64,000 nt of DNA from Neospora caninum Liverpool. Taxonomy: Eukaryota > Apicomplexa > Conoidasida > Eucoccidiorida > Sarcocystidae. Of the stretch, positions 29,947 to 43,707 are shown piece after piece; the stretch's first letter is position 1, and every line of letters begins with the position of its first letter. A program made the translations under genes and the position numbers. The notes beneath the pieces were generated by a model. That model ran no database searches and was not told the origin of the DNA. It worked only from the letters and a program-made list of their open reading frames with translations. Location of the stretch: contig NC_018395.1 of NCBI RefSeq assembly GCF_000208865.1, positions 899,920-963,919 on the forward strand, read 5' to 3'.

Positions 29947-31722
29947 ATGGGTGACAAATCTACCGCGGGCGTAAGGGTGCAGGACGATGTCGACCGGTTC
30001 TCAAGCGGCGTTATCGAGCCGAGTCAGTCCTCTCCACCCACCGTTCTACGGCATGAGAGTTCGACACTCCTCGGCGAAGAGAGTCGCTCGATTTCGCTTG
30101 CTCCGTCGGTTGGCGGCGGGGTGGGCTGGCCATGCTATCGTCAAGGGTCGTCGCGTGTGACATCATCAAGGGCGTCAAGCCCCGCCACCTGTTCAGAGGC
30201 ATGCTCGGTTATGGGGTCATTAGGACAGCTGGAGGATAGTCTTTCCGAGTTTCGTGGGACTGGACCGCCACTGGCGACAAAGGGCACGCTTGAGGGCAGT
30301 GGCCTGGTGTTCAAACACGCCCTATCCCGGAGGGGCACGAGACGAGGATCGAGATTCGGTGTATCCAGAGAGAGTAGTTTAGGGTTAGGCGGCCCGAAGC
30401 TGAACTCATCCAGAACATCAAGGACTGCTGAACCGCCAGCCTACGGGAGAATCCGACGGACTTATGGTGCTCCTTCAAGCGACACACAGGCGGGCTCTGC
30501 GTATGTAGCATCAACTCGAGTGCCTGTTATCTTCAGTCAAGTGGTTCCCTATGCCTCAGGATGGGATGAAGCAGGATATGCAGAATCTAAGAAATTTAAC
30601 CATAGTCATTCGTCTCTTTCCACTCGGTTTGTTAACCAGGTTCACCAGGAAACCGCTAGTGGCATGTATCCTCTCTGGTCCGCCGATGTCGTCCTGCGGT
30701 TATGTCTTTTGGGGGCCCTCTTCTTCATCTTTGTAGGAGCGTGGCTAATTTTTGAGGACGAGCATCACGTCGAGTGCAAGCTGAATTATGCCGAGAAGAC
30801 ACCTCAAGAAGGAAGCTCGAGGTATTTGCTGAAGGGAATCTCTAGTGCAGACTGCACACGTGATGTAGATGAGCTGAAGGGAGAGGAAATCAGTGTGTAT
30901 GCCGAGCTAGAACACTTTTACCAAAATGATGCCCAGATATTATGGAGTCGGAATGACCGCCAGCTTGCAGGCACCATCTTCACTGATCCTAGCGACGTTC
31001 GCGATTGCGAACCCCTAGCAACTGCTGTGGTCGACAATGTAACGAAAGTGCTTCATCCGTGTGGCGCGCTTGCATGGGGAGTTTTCACTGATAAGTACCA
31101 GTTTTTGGAAGGAACACCTGAAGGCGATAATGATCAGGTGCCAATGAAGCCAATTCCCTTGGACCAGTCACAAACAGTCGTCTTACAGCCGTGGCCATGG
31201 CAGGACACGTACAAAAATCCGCCGGCAAGTCACCGCGCCGCTGTGCTGGACAAAGTTTATTTCTGGATGAGCCCCGTCGACAATGACGACGGAGACGACG
31301 CATATAAAACTCGCGAAGAAGCCCGGGCAGAGCTGCTCATGGATCGCCTTAACTACGAGGAGGCGGGAGAAATGGTTGAGAATGGTCATTTCATCCAGTG
31401 GATGCAGACGGCAGCACTGGGCACCTTTCGCAAGCTCTACGGGAGGTTGGAGGGACCGCTCAGGTTACCTGTGTCTGCTCATATAACTGTTATGTACGAT
31501 GTGTCGTCGTGGAAAGGGAAGAAGGCAATTGTTCTAGTACAGAAATCAAGGTTCGGGGGCCGCAGCCTCTTCTTAGGCATAATGTACCTGTCCCTCGGTT
31601 TTTTATTGGCTATGCTAGTTTTCTACATGCTCTGGAAAAAATGGCAGTACCGTAGGGAAGGCGAGGAAATTCGAGATCTTCGGTGGCAAACGAAGAGTCG
31701 CAGAAAGAAGAAAACAAAATGA
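29947..31722 (+). CDS. CDC50: CDC50/LEM3 family protein (P4-ATPase beta subunit)
   Basis: CDC50 proteins are two-pass membrane partners needed for folding and ER exit of P4-ATPase lipid flippases; in Toxoplasma one also partners the P4-ATPase-guanylate cyclase fusion. Single exon, 591 residues. Residues 1-245 are a Ser/Gly/Arg-rich, probably cytosolic extension, unusually long for the family. TM1 is near 246-268 (LCLLGALFFIFVGAWLIF) and TM2 near 538-562 (FLGIMYLSLGFLLAMLVFYML), followed by a basic tail ending KKKTK. The ectodomain keeps LEHFYQNDAQILWSRNDRQL, DCEPLA and HPCGALAWGVFTD, the family 'FYQNHRRY', 'CEP' and 'PCG' blocks. I start at ATG 29947 (G at +4). An in-frame ATG at 29770 would add 59 hydrophobic, Cys-rich residues that look like 5' UTR. 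Which CDC50 paralogue this is cannot be told by eye. Confidence 0.92.
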   Translation: MGDKSTAGVRVQDDVDRFSSGVIEPSQSSPPTVLRHESSTLLGEESRSISLAPSVGGGVGWPCYRQGSSRVTSSRASSPATCSEACSVMGSLGQLEDSLSEFRGTGPPLATKGTLEGSGLVFKHALSRRGTRRGSRFGVSRESSLGLGGPKLNSSRTSRTAEPPAYGRIRRTYGAPSSDTQAGSAYVASTRVPVIFSQVVPYASGWDEAGYAESKKFNHSHSSLSTRFVNQVHQETASGMYPLWSADVVLRLCLLGALFFIFVGAWLIFEDEHHVECKLNYAEKTPQEGSSRYLLKGISSADCTRDVDELKGEEISVYAELEHFYQNDAQILWSRNDRQLAGTIFTDPSDVRDCEPLATAVVDNVTKVLHPCGALAWGVFTDKYQFLEGTPEGDNDQVPMKPIPLDQSQTVVLQPWPWQDTYKNPPASHRAAVLDKVYFWMSPVDNDDGDDAYKTREEARAELLMDRLNYEEAGEMVENGHFIQWMQTAALGTFRKLYGRLEGPLRLPVSAHITVMYDVSSWKGKKAIVLVQKSRFGGRSLFLGIMYLSLGFLLAMLVFYMLWKKWQYRREGEEIRDLRWQTKSRRKKKTK

Positions 31723-34569
31723 GGTGTGCAAGAAAGTCAGTTCGCAGAGTAGATGCTTGGTAAGAAAACACACTCATGGGAATTCGCGTTCTGGCTACTC
31801 TGTGGCGTCCACACCAGGCTGTCGTGGTCACCAGTTTATAGTTTAGCGCAGGCCGCAACGTCGTATCGATAGGACAGGATATCAATGGCACTTAGGGACG
31901 AAGTAACACTCTGGTACTGGCATGTAGGGGTTATGAGCTTGGCTTGGGTTCTGGTACAGGTCGATGACCTCGTCCCTTCTCTTGTACTCAAACTCTGCTT
32001 ATATATCGACATTTGTGTGTCGTCCCATCCGTTACTGGGGCCTGTGATGCAGGTTTAGTACAGTTATGTTATATCGGGTAAAATTTGGGTTTAAGGCGGT
32101 TGCACCTGCTTGGATTGGGTATCTTTGCTAGCTTTCTATCGCTGTGGTTTTTCTGGCTCAAGATGGTGAATACGATGAAAAGGAAAGGTATCTACTTCAT
32201 ATGAAGAGCTACGTGTGGAAACCAAATTCATACCGGATGTGGCAATTCCCCCTTTGTGGTATGCTTGTCCACACTTCTTTCGATCCAGGGATGCTGGGGG
32301 TGTTCATTACGTCATGGTGGTGGGGACCCCTCAAGACATTCCGCTGAGTCCGCTCTCGGAAACAGGAGACCACCACCAAAGTCAGCGGCGTGAACGTACG
32401 CGTGAAACGGTATCTAGGATCGACGCGAGGTGCCGTTAGGTCGGCTGCACTTCGTTCGAGTGTACGGCACAACCTCTGCGTGTCCTACATCCCGCCGACC
32501 GACGTACAGTATTGCAGCACCGTGTTCAGTTCTCCTCATGCCATATTGTCAGCAAGACTTTAGTTCTCAGAGGAAGCATGCCAGGCCGTTGACGCAAGCG
32601 GCAACCACTCGCCTACAGAGCTGTGGGAGCAGTGCCGCTCTCGTAGCACCAGCGGCGATGGAAGTCGTCGTACGCAATAAAGGCGTCAGCGTCTAACGGA
32701 GACACTAGAGTTCAAGCTTGCTATGGTAACGGACGACATGACCATGAATCATTCTATCTCCTGTGTAGAGACGAATATCGGACCGCTGTTCTAGCTGTTG
32801 GTCCGGGAAGTATTTCAGCCTCGAGATGGCACAGAAAGGGAGACAATGTGAGACGCACATCTGCTGGCTACAGCTGTACCATTGTCGTGAAATCGCCTAA
32901 ACCAGGAACAGACCGTTTGTTCACTGGGATGGCCTCATCGCGTCCGGGTTAATGGAATTCGTTTGTCGTACGTGCGCTGCCTCGGGGAGCCGGCATTCCA
33001 CCTTCGTGCGTGACTTGACAGGTGTATCTCATCGGCGCCGTAGGTCAATACAAGCTGTCACTTTAAAAATTCGTGACATACCGATCCTTGACGTTGACGC
33101 ACGATTGCCTTTCAGCTATGTGTGCGGCTCCGTCTCATTTCTCGGTCGAGAAGGGCGGATGGCTAACTTCCGGGCAGTAAAGGACGAAGTTCATCCATAG
33201 GACGACGCCAATCTCCCTTCTTTCGAGCACGATGCTCTTTTCGATAGACTGGAATCAGCTGTGCGAGGCAACGGATATCAGCCCTCTGGTTTATTGGTAT
33301 ACTGCCCGTGCGCCCTGCAAGAGTAGCTCGACGGTACCACTGTGTGATTTCTTCCACATTCTCTAGGGGCGAAGCATAGGACTATGGCTTGTGAGTTTCC
33401 CTACACGCACCGTCTTACAGCTAGACAGTAAAAGGATGGAAGGGATCAGTACTTCCTGTTCTACGATCGAGTTTCCCTTTCGGGGGTGAGGGCGCGCGGC
33501 AATTGATGTACGTAATGACACGGCCCAACCAGGAGTGGGTGCGCATGCCGCTTTATCTGCTGATCCTTCACTGGAGCCTTTGGTGTTACTCTTGTGAGAC
33601 CACGACACGCTCACAGGGGGGTCGTTTTTGCAGGAAGTGAATGCTCGTGTGTCAGGTGCCACAAGACACGTACTGCATATTCAAGTCGCAAATTTCCGCG
33701 CATGTCTGCGCGTTCTAAGATTTTAAAGAAACGCGTTAGTTCCGTATGACCGGTCACAATGTCCGGCGAAGCAAAAACACGCTTGCTGTCTCGCTTGCTG
33801 ACAATTCGTTTGGCAACGTGCAAACGACCCAAAAGGGGGTTCTGCATATTCTATTTATATTTAACGTATACATAGAAGCGTATACGGATAACCGCACACG
33901 ACACAGACGCAGGGAGTTTTTAGACGGACGTATTCGAAAAGAGGACTAGGAGGACGTCGGACCTCACCGGAAAACACGATGCCCGGGAAAAAGGCCTGCC
34001 ATATTTGATGGTTTCACTGTTGCGAATCTCGTATTTGTCTTGCGACGCGAACCGCTCGATCACACATCCTTACCCGACGGACAGAAATCAACAAGTGGGG
34101 TCTTGGCATAGGAGCGCAACTCCTCGGAGAATCCAGTGCACCGGCGGATGATCTGAGCGCAAACGTGCAACACTCAAGCGATGCGCCGTTGAGAATCTGT
34201 GGATTCAGCACTCGTATATCCTACACGAGGTCGACTCGGCCGTGGCTGACCACGAATCTGACAGAGGGGTATCTGCTAGACGCCCGAGCCGTTGCAGTTC
34301 CAACAGGAAGGACAGTGAACGAATTCCATCAAAGAGATCGACGCTATACGGCAAACTACCAAGTTGCACCACCGGCTGCAAACATTAAACTCCGTACATA
34401 GCCTCTGGATACGGTATCCGCCCGTAGAAAGAGAAAGCAGCTTTCAGCTTTGGCGCTTGACATTGCTGTGCATCTCCTGCCTTCCCAAAAAACTCTGCAT
34501 ACAGGTCCGTGCGCCGACGGCGCCGCCCTGGGCATGTCCGCTCGAGATGTTCCTCTCTCGACATCCAGA
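31723..34569. other. Convergent intergenic gap, CDC50 to dynein
   Basis: 2.8 kb between two converging stop codons, so it should contain both 3' UTRs. Short open frames on both strands (for example 32952-33200 plus and 34165-34401 plus) have no recognisable domain or splice pattern. I see no gene and no clear repeat. Confidence 0.5.
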
Positions 34570-37500
34570 TTACTGGGGCAATCGGATAAATCCGCCGGTG
34601 CGGGTCAGATGGAAACACTTGGTGCTCAGCGCTAGGTAGAAGAAAAGGCCGCTGTTAACGTGCATTTACTTTTGTATCAGCTTCCGACAGCGCCTGTGTT
34701 TACCCCAGGAAAGCCTGGGCATGGGTCATGCAGCAACTGTGACACGTGGTGGTTCCGCCTTCAGCAGAAAGAAGAGCTTACCTGTAGGCAAGTCGAGAGA
34801 GTGGATATAATTGCCCACTCCCTTTCGCTCGGGTGTTTTGTACAGAGGACACCTGAGAGGCGCAGACAAGCACGCCAGCGGACGAGATTCAAAAACAGAA
34901 CAGTCGTGCCCTCGTATGCGAACCTTTGGTGTTTTTCGTTTTTGTCACCACACGTTCCCGTCTGCAGAACATTTTCTGGCAACTGCGCCGGCAACGAATT
35001 CCAGTACTGCAACAGCGGAGGAAGGGACCTTCAGTCTTGACTGGCGAAAAGCCTGACACATCACCGAAAAAGAGTGTTCACCATATACAGCAGCGCCAGC
35101 GACCAAACAGCTAAAGCGCGCTGCGGGTGACTCCGCTTCGCCGACCGGTCAATTGACTTACATTGATACAAACACGTAGACACCGTCGGGTTGGAGCTAC
35201 ACATAGTATACGCATTTATGTCCCTCGATCAACCTGAGGAGCTTACGAGTAAAAGCGGGGCTCTTCCTTGGTGCGTCTCTCTTCCACAGGTGCACCGGGT
35301 TCAAGCAGAATGACGGGCATCGGCTCGAACAAGACACCTAATTCTGATTCGCACAACCTCTGTTCCGAGGCGTTCCATCCGGCCCCCTGTTCGAAGGACA
35401 AGAATTTGACAACAAAAACGTTAGACAGTCAATCGTTTGCTGCTTTCTGTTCTTTAGTCGTGCGCCGAGAGGCTCGTAAAGACTGCGTTTGCTGACTGCA
35501 CACAACACAGTCCTCGGAAAAAAGAAACGCAGCGCTTTCGAAGCGAAAACAACGCTTCTCGAATCCCTAACGGATGGACGGGTACGTCGATGGACGGTTT
35601 CCAAAAGATCTACCACCGGAGACTCCTATCTTCTCAAATGCTGCGTGACAGTTTCGACTTCAGCAAGTGCTACCTGTTGTACATATTTACAAACGCATAT
35701 GCATAACATTGGTTCTTCATGCGCATGTATATGTATATGTATGTGTATATCAACGTGCACACGTACACGTATGTATACATAGAGGTTGTTCTCAAGTATT
35801 CTGGCTGAGTGAACTAGAACGCCACGTGCTTAGGAGCGTTTGCATTTGTGTATATGCATGCATGCCGATGCTCAGGAACAGATAGGTACATACATATAGA
35901 CGGAAGCAACGTAGGCCATTATAGAGCGAATACTGCGCACAGCAGACCCAGTGCTGGGGAATTTCACCAGCTTCTTTCTGCTACGCTCATCTTCCCCCGT
36001 GTTGCCCTAATCGGAGTTTTTGACAGCGTGCGGGAGATGCCGTATTGACGTGGTCTTTTTTCTTCCGCGGTCACAACATTCACTCCCTTCAGTCGATCTC
36101 TTCACACCCCCGTGGCGGTCCAGGGCGACGTCCAGGCCCTAACTACGCCTCACTGATACATTGCCCTTCTAGAAAACTGCATTCTTGGCTCCTCTGTACG
36201 ATGCGTTTTAATACAACTGTTTTTCAAAACTGTATGTCTACATGATTGCATACCGATTTGTATGCGTTTGCGTCCCCTTTCCAATAACCACGCATTTATC
36301 ACTAACACACAGATTCGCCTCTGCCTTGTGGATATTGACTGTAAAGACCTTCATTTATGAGTGCACGTATTGAGTGTTTTCAGAACAATCTGCTGTTTTG
36401 AAAGTGCTGTGCGGCTCTGCACCTGCAGAAAGAGCCCGTGGACGTAGATGCCTCGTGGAGGAAAAGCCGCCAGCTGGTAAGACGCCCTCGCCTTCACCAC
36501 GGTGGCCTTCAGAGTGAGGCAGTCTACCGGCACCTGCAAACATGATTGACATGCTTCGTTGCCCACGTTGTTCAAAAGGGAACCGCGAAGGAACCCCAAA
36601 AGACATTTGCACCTTCTCAAAGTTGCATATGTAGCGTATGCGACTTCTGAAGAAGGCGATCATCTTCAGACAAACCGCGAACGAGGCCGAGCTTCCGGTG
36701 GAATGCGCACAGACCCTCCAGTGGTACAGACGAAGGGACTTGCAAAAGGAAACGACCGTCCCTGTTACAACCGAGAAGTGGTGTTGCAACTATCGAGATA
36801 CGCCGCTGTCCTCTCCTCGTTTCTAGACCCGTTCTCGTTCCAGATCCTCCTGCCGCTGGCACGTGCGGAACCCCCTCCCAAGTCCTTAACGGATTTCTTA
36901 ACGGATTTCTTCATAGAGCGGTGGGCGTCGGCGTGGCACGGCCCACCGTGTACAGCGCTGAGAGAAGAGACACCGAACATACTCTGTGGCCCATTTCCCC
37001 CACGACGGCGCCAAGAGCAGCCTGTGCGAGGAGAAAGGAGAACCTCCCTCAACGCTTGTCCAGCGCAACCTTCGATACCGACACATGCAATTCCTTTTTT
37101 GGACTCGGATGAGTTGCCATACCTTGTACTGCCTCGCGTGTGCTTGAATAGCAGCTGCTAGTAGAGCGTCCGGGCTGAAGTATGCAGGCAGCCAAAAAGA
37201 CTTCGGTTGCCCACGGGTCATCCACTCTCTGATGTGCTCGACTCTCTGACCCATGTCAGTGAACCAGGCGGCCAGCGGCTTCATTGAAGCGTAGGAAACT
37301 CGAGCCCACGCAGGAGGCACGCGTTGATCAACTAGCGCTTGGTACGTTTCTTCCACCGTAGCCGACATCAGCGCGTTGCCACTCATGGCCTGATACCGTG
37401 CAGTGACAGTGGACGAGCGAGTCGACAAAGTATATCTCTAACTGGCTGTCGATGCCCAAGTGAAGTACAAGCAACGGGTTTTCTACGATCTTACGTCCTT

Positions 37501-38331
37501 AATGCCGGCTGTGAACGGAGGACATGGGAACTGCTTTGTACCAATCTCGAGCCGGTTTGTGTGGGGACTGATGAAGCAAAGGGTGAAATCGGTTGCAGTG
37601 TACTGGAAAATTACGTGTTGAGTCCGGAGATCCGTCTTAACGTTAGTATACCATAGTCATTACGCAGCTGTCTCAGCAAAGACGTACATGCGTATATATA
37701 TATATATATATATCTATGTATATATATATATATATATATATACGTTTGGATTTACATGCGTGGGCATGCTCATCCAGATGCACGAAATCAGGTACACGTG
37801 CTCAATGCAAGTGTGTATAAAGTTATACACGAATGGATGCACGTGTGTTTTCACCCAGACTCATGAGTACCAGGCGAGTTCGGTGGAGTTCGAAAGCCCA
37901 GCGCTTCGCGTTTTTGCTTACATTGTGTTCCACATCTGATCACAATGCGGGTTCGTGGGAGTGCCGGGCGCGGCGTTGCCCCTCAAAAACCTTAGCCTCC
38001 CTTTCCCTCCTTTTTCCTGACCTGCTGCAGCTCGCGCAACGAGGCCCGAACAACTTGGAGCAGCGCATTGAATTTGAGGACTTCGTGAGAGAGAAAAGCA
38101 GCCAAGGGGTCGAGCTCGAGCATCTTCGTGGCACTGTTTCTCTTTGCTTCGAAGGCCGAGGCATGCGCCTGATGTCGATCTAGCAGCGGCGGAAGCCGAT
38201 TCAGCAGCTCGTTGACGAGTTTCGCCACGGACAAGTCGGAGAAGTGTCGCGTCTTCGCCGACTCTGAAGACCGCGGGCGATGAGTCGCCGCTATCGAGGA
38301 GAGGAACTCGTGGGCCTCGCGTTCTTTGAGC
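34570..38331 (-). other. Dynein C-terminal domain
   Basis: Exons 38022-38331, 37123-37389, 36423-36533, 35247-35386, 34782-34852 and 34570-34631. Blocks: [102 protein letters not shown] and a terminal [14 protein letters not shown] before TAA. The last two exons are only 71 and 62 nt; they were located by the CPLYKTP block and by phase (GTAAGC donors at both upstream exons). The ending is shorter than in dyneins carrying LSTTGHSTN. Confidence 0.9.
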
Positions 38332-40125
38332 CTGAAAGCGCGAACAAAGCGAGACACACACTTTCAAATGAGCAGCGCGAAGAAGCTGGAGAGTGCGCTT
38401 GATACGCAAAGCGCCAGGGCTGGTTGGTGTGTTGGAAGGTTTGGAACTTCAGTCAACGTGTCCTTTCAAGGCTACGGCCGCTTCATGTTCTTCTCTAGAT
38501 TTGCGCCCTCGTTCACGGGGGTTGACTTACATATCTGCATGCATCTACACGGCACATGGATATTTAGGCAACACCGTGCACGTCGATGTCCGCAGGTGCT
38601 TCCAGTGTGAATTGATCCGTAGCGTTACGGTTCATCGCTAGCGTGGCCGGGTAAATTGGCAGGCCGCCGCCAGGGGCGAGTACATGTGCACAACTTTTGA
38701 CGGACTCGAGGGCCGAGAATGCTAGTTGACTCGAGTGTTGCAAGAGGCTTCCTTGTGGAGCGGTGGAGAGAAAAAAGCCAGAGGTGCGTCCCGTTTTAAA
38801 AGCGGTATCCGTGGCAAACCAAGAGGGGACGAAGGCTTCAGCTGTGTCTCGCCGACATCAGACTTGCGTTGCGCGGAAGCCCAAAGACTTCCGGCGGGTC
38901 TTGCAGAGGCAACCGTTCGATGTACTGGCGGCACCCGTCGAAGGTCGTGACATCTGGAAAGCGATAGAGAGGCGACTGAGGCGGCGCAAACTCTGGAGCG
39001 AGTGTTTTTTCCGACACAAAGCTCCTCAAGAGCGCGTCGAGAGCCCTCAAGTCCCTGGCATCGGTCACGCGGCCGCCGTAGTTCAGTTGGGCCGTGGAGA
39101 AGGTCAACGCGTCGAAGGGAAAGGCTGCCCCGCTGCTGGCCGTTGCGGCGATGTACCCTGTCAGCAGGCGCTGGGAGACCTGCAACGAAAGGCGCGGAAA
39201 GGACGGAAGGGACCGACAAAGGGGGAGAAGCTCTTCGAGACGGTGCATACGGCTATCGACGCACACATTGCGAGCAGGCGTCTGTGGAATCCACGGTGTT
39301 CACCCGAAGAAGGTTTTCCGGAAAAGGGGAGCAAGCGACGCCACTGTCTTTCTCGCGGCCGCGCGCACGAAACGGATCACCTCCACATTTCATGAGCGGC
39401 TTGGCTGTTTTTCTGCATTGATCCGTGGGCGAGACCAGCAGCCGAGGCGAAGAGAGACGCTTACCAAGCAGTCCCAGGGCGTCCAGTCGTAGAAATTGTT
39501 CCAACCGATCGCGCCGAATTTCCGCCTCTCCAGAGCCGCGGCGTGGAAGAACGCGAGGCCGAAAAAGAGTCTCTGGAAATCTCTTCTTTCCTCGACTGCC
39601 CTCATGACAGCGTCGCGCGTTTCTTCGCGCTCGGTGTACGTTCGCAGCAAGTGGGCTTTGAGACCCTGTCAGGACGCAGCCCACACGCCGTGACGAGAGA
39701 AAACGGAACGTGAAAGATCCGGGAAGCCACGGCGACGACGGAAAGCGACAAACACTGCGAAGCAGATTGGAGAAGGGAAACATTAAAACATACAGATATC
39801 TCTCTCGCGCCTTCGCTCTCCCCACGACAAGACAGGAACAGGTGTGGGCCATCGAAAAGAGAAAACCAGGCAGTGCGCCTCTTCACTCGTGACATCAAAG
39901 TCGGAAAGGCCTGCTTTGGCCTTGCCACTGGCGGACGAGACAACGTTGCCGCAGCTTGGCACAAGGTGAAGAGGCTCAAACAGCAAAACCCTCGGCATGA
40001 CCGCTCCATCGAAAGAAAACGCAGACACACATTCCGGCATAGGCAGGTGGAAGTCTGAACCGATGCCCACTTACCGGCATCTCCCTAAATATATATGTAT
40101 ATATATGTATATGTACACGCATATA

Positions 40126-40165
<40 letters not shown>

Positions 40166-43100
40166 GAGTAATACGGGAAAGATGTTTAGACATAAGCACC
40201 TGTCTATGTAAATAAAACGCTCAATGCAGATGGGTGGTGTGTACTTTTGGTAGATGCGTGGTGTGCGTTTGCAGAGATGACATTAAATGTACAAAGAGAT
40301 TCACGCCAATATACGGGGCGGTGTCGTTGAGAAAGGCGACTCACGGCGGGAGGTTCGCTGGTGATTTTGATGGAGGATTCGAGAAGCGAGGTCGGGAACG
40401 ACGGGCATGGCATAGACGTGAGGAAAAGTCGGAAATTCCGATGTAGAGGAACCGTCCACCGTTCTTCATGGAGGCTCTGAAGCGTCGGCATGAAGGAGTG
40501 GGCAAGATGGCAATTTTGCAGGCAGACCCATCCTCCCGTTTCTCTGCAGCAGAAGGTCACAAACAGCGAAAAGACAGCGAGGCGCAAGATAGCCGACGAC
40601 GGAATCCGTTTCCTAAGATGAAAGGAACGCGACAACCCTTGGTTGCGTCGCACAGACGCGCATGACCTGCTCTCATATAGTTGCTGTCGCGTTCCCTGTT
40701 TTCTGTCCTTTTTCTCTCCGCCTTCTGCAACGCTTCCTCCTCCGCGTCGTGCGTGCCGCCTTCCCTTCCATCGTGTCTCGTGTGCTCGGTTTCTGTCCTT
40801 TCTTCTCGCATGCGCCGTCTGCAATGTTATGATTGCTTCGCCTGCTAGACCGCCCCGTCTGTGAAGGAGCGTCTTTACCTTTCTTTCATGTGTCCGCATC
40901 TGCTTCGTCTCGCCTGCCTGGAAAGCCCTCCGTTCCCGGCGACACACTGTCTGGCGTCCACACCCGGAATGCGAGAACGAGCCGTGAAAACCAGAACCCG
41001 CTGCCCACCGTCCATCACCTTATTCTTAATTCTTTTGTGCTTCGTTCTCTTTCTCCCTTCCTCGCTTTCTTCCTCGCTTTCTCCCTCTCTTTCTTTCTCG
41101 CTTTCTTCCGCCTTTCTGTGTCGTTCGCTCCGTCGGCTCTCTGCACGAACCTCGCTTTCGCGACTAGCGCGGCGGCTCTTGCAGCTTGGCCCTGGCCGAG
41201 GGAAACAGTGTGCAGGTTTCCGCGGTCTGCTCCAACTTCCTCAGCCAGGCGTCGGATTTCCTCGCTCGGATCGACTCCAGACGAGAGAAGAAACAGCATG
41301 GGCGTGCGGGCGCTCGTGCCGCGGAAAGCGTCGCTGAGCGACCTCGGCGGCGGCTCCACGAATTCCACGCCCAGCCGCTGCAGGACATATTTCCGCGCTG
41401 CATGCACCAGATCCTCCGGCCTGAGGGAGGAAGCGACAGACAACAAATCACGTGCAGCATGCGGGAGACGAAAAGGTCAGGAGAGGCAGGAGAAGCAGGC
41501 GACGCGCGTGCACCTGCAAAACCGTCAAGACCTCCACAGAGAGTGCCCGGAACATGTGGAACGAAGCCCCCGACGGAGGGCAACTGAGGAAATCGCACCA
41601 ACACACATACGTGTACATCGACACATTTCCCAGCATAGCTATACATATACTTAGATAAATGTAAATATATATATATATATATGTACATATGTATAAATGT
41701 ATATATATATATATATAGGTATCTCCGTGTTCTGTGTGCAGATTTGCAGAGGCATGTGTTCACGTAGAGAAGCAGTACAGTATAGATATCGCATACACAA
41801 AGCTGCATAGGTGCGGGCATGCGCGTGAAGCGAGCCAGCGTCTCTCTGTCGGGTGGAACTCGTAGAGGCGTCCTTCCGCCTGGCGCGCCGCGGATCTTTC
41901 CCCTCGCAGGAGTGCGGTTTGCGTTCCCCCGCGGTTCCGCCGCAGTTTCGACGCGGCCGCCTCGCGGCTCCTCACCTGAGAGCTTTGGTGAGCAGCAAGG
42001 CTTGGAAGGGGCTCAGTTTCTCTTCGAACCCGTCGGGAAGCGAAGAGGAAAAGTCGAAATCTGAAGCCACAAAACGCTGCCAGGCTTCAGGATTGGCGAG
42101 CACCGCATGCACGACCCCTGCGAAGTTGCCCCCCAGGCTGTCGAGGTAAATCACCTGCTGCAAGTTCTTCTCAGCTAGCCAAGCGACGCGGCGATCCTGC
42201 GAAGAAGGAAACGAAAGTCGCGAACGGGCGGCGGGTGTCGGGTGGCGTGGAACGCCCTGGCAACCGGAGAAGCGACGGCGCGTGCGTGTCCCACACACAC
42301 TTGATTCGCATTTGTGATAGATGCTGCTGGAGAGGGCCTGAGTCGGCCCAGTTCTGTGTTTGCGTTTCTGCGGGAAGGGCGGGACTCTTCGCCAGCGCAG
42401 GAGCAGACTCTTGGGTGTGTGTGTGGAAGTTGGAGACCTATCCGTGGGCTTCTCGCTCTCCCGTCCACAGTGCAGTTGCCTGGTTACAGAGAGAGAGAGG
42501 GTATTGTCGCTCGCCTGTAACTTTGTGTGCTACTGTTTGAAGCGTGAGATTCAATCTTTGAAAGTATCTTTCCTTTTTCTTCGTTTCCAATGTGTGCAGG
42601 CAGGGAGGGTTTTCTCGTCCGCGGCGCATCTGCTTTCCACGCTCGCGCCAGCCCCAGACAACGCGGCCTGCCTACATGACTATACACCCAAAAACTGCTG
42701 GAAGGCCCCGCTAGGGGTGGAAAGTGGTTTCTTTGGAGCGGCATCGCCCGTGAGCTCCCCTCGGTTTCTCTGCTGTCTCCTCGCGAGGTCTCGCGCCCTC
42801 CTTTTCTCGGTTTTCTGTGGAGGGCGTCTTCGCGTTTCCTGGTTTTGCGTGCCTGTTTGTCCTACACGAGCAACGTCCTTCACGCGCGCATGCAGCTCGC
42901 CGCTTGCGGGACAGCCTCTGGTGAGAAAATCATATTCTTCCTTCAACGGTACGCCTCGCGCTTTGTCGATGGCGAGCGCGATGAGAAAGGCGAAGCAAAA
43001 TTTATGTCTTTCGAAGAGACCGTGACAGGTCTTGCGGTACACCTGAAGATTCAGTTCCCGCTGAAGCAGAGCGACGCGTTGTGCGACATCGCTCTGCTGA

Positions 43101-43349
43101 GCAGCAGGCGGCGGAGACAAGGACATGGAAAGACAAGACACAGAGAACAGGAAAAGAGTGTGCGCGTAAGTCCCCTCGCAGCGTCAGGCACATGACCCAT
43201 GAAGAGCTGTTTCTCTGCGCTGAAGAAAAGGGAGGCGGACAGCTCCCGCGCACATCCACGAGGAGGCGTGAGAGAGACAAAGAAGAAGCAACAGAGAGAA
43301 GAGACTCCAGAAGCTCACGCCTTATTGACTAGGTTCAGACATGCATATG

Positions 43350-43386
<37 letters not shown>

Positions 43387-43435
43387 GTATATACATAGAT
43401 GTATATGGGTAGATATTGTTGTAAATGTGTATAAA

Positions 43436-43469
<34 letters not shown>

Positions 43470-43676
43470 CTGTGGCTCGGGGAGTCAGCTGGTGCGCAAC
43501 ACAAAGGAGTCACCCGTGTGGTTGCTTTGGTACCTCTAGTATCACCTCGGCAATACGTGGACGTGTGCATGCATGTATCAACAGGCAAACATATACTTTC
43601 GTGCAAATACATATTCACAAATGCATACTTCATCGCGGATGCATTCATATCGGTCCTATAGGTATCTCTCGTTCCC

Positions 43677-43707
<31 letters not shown>

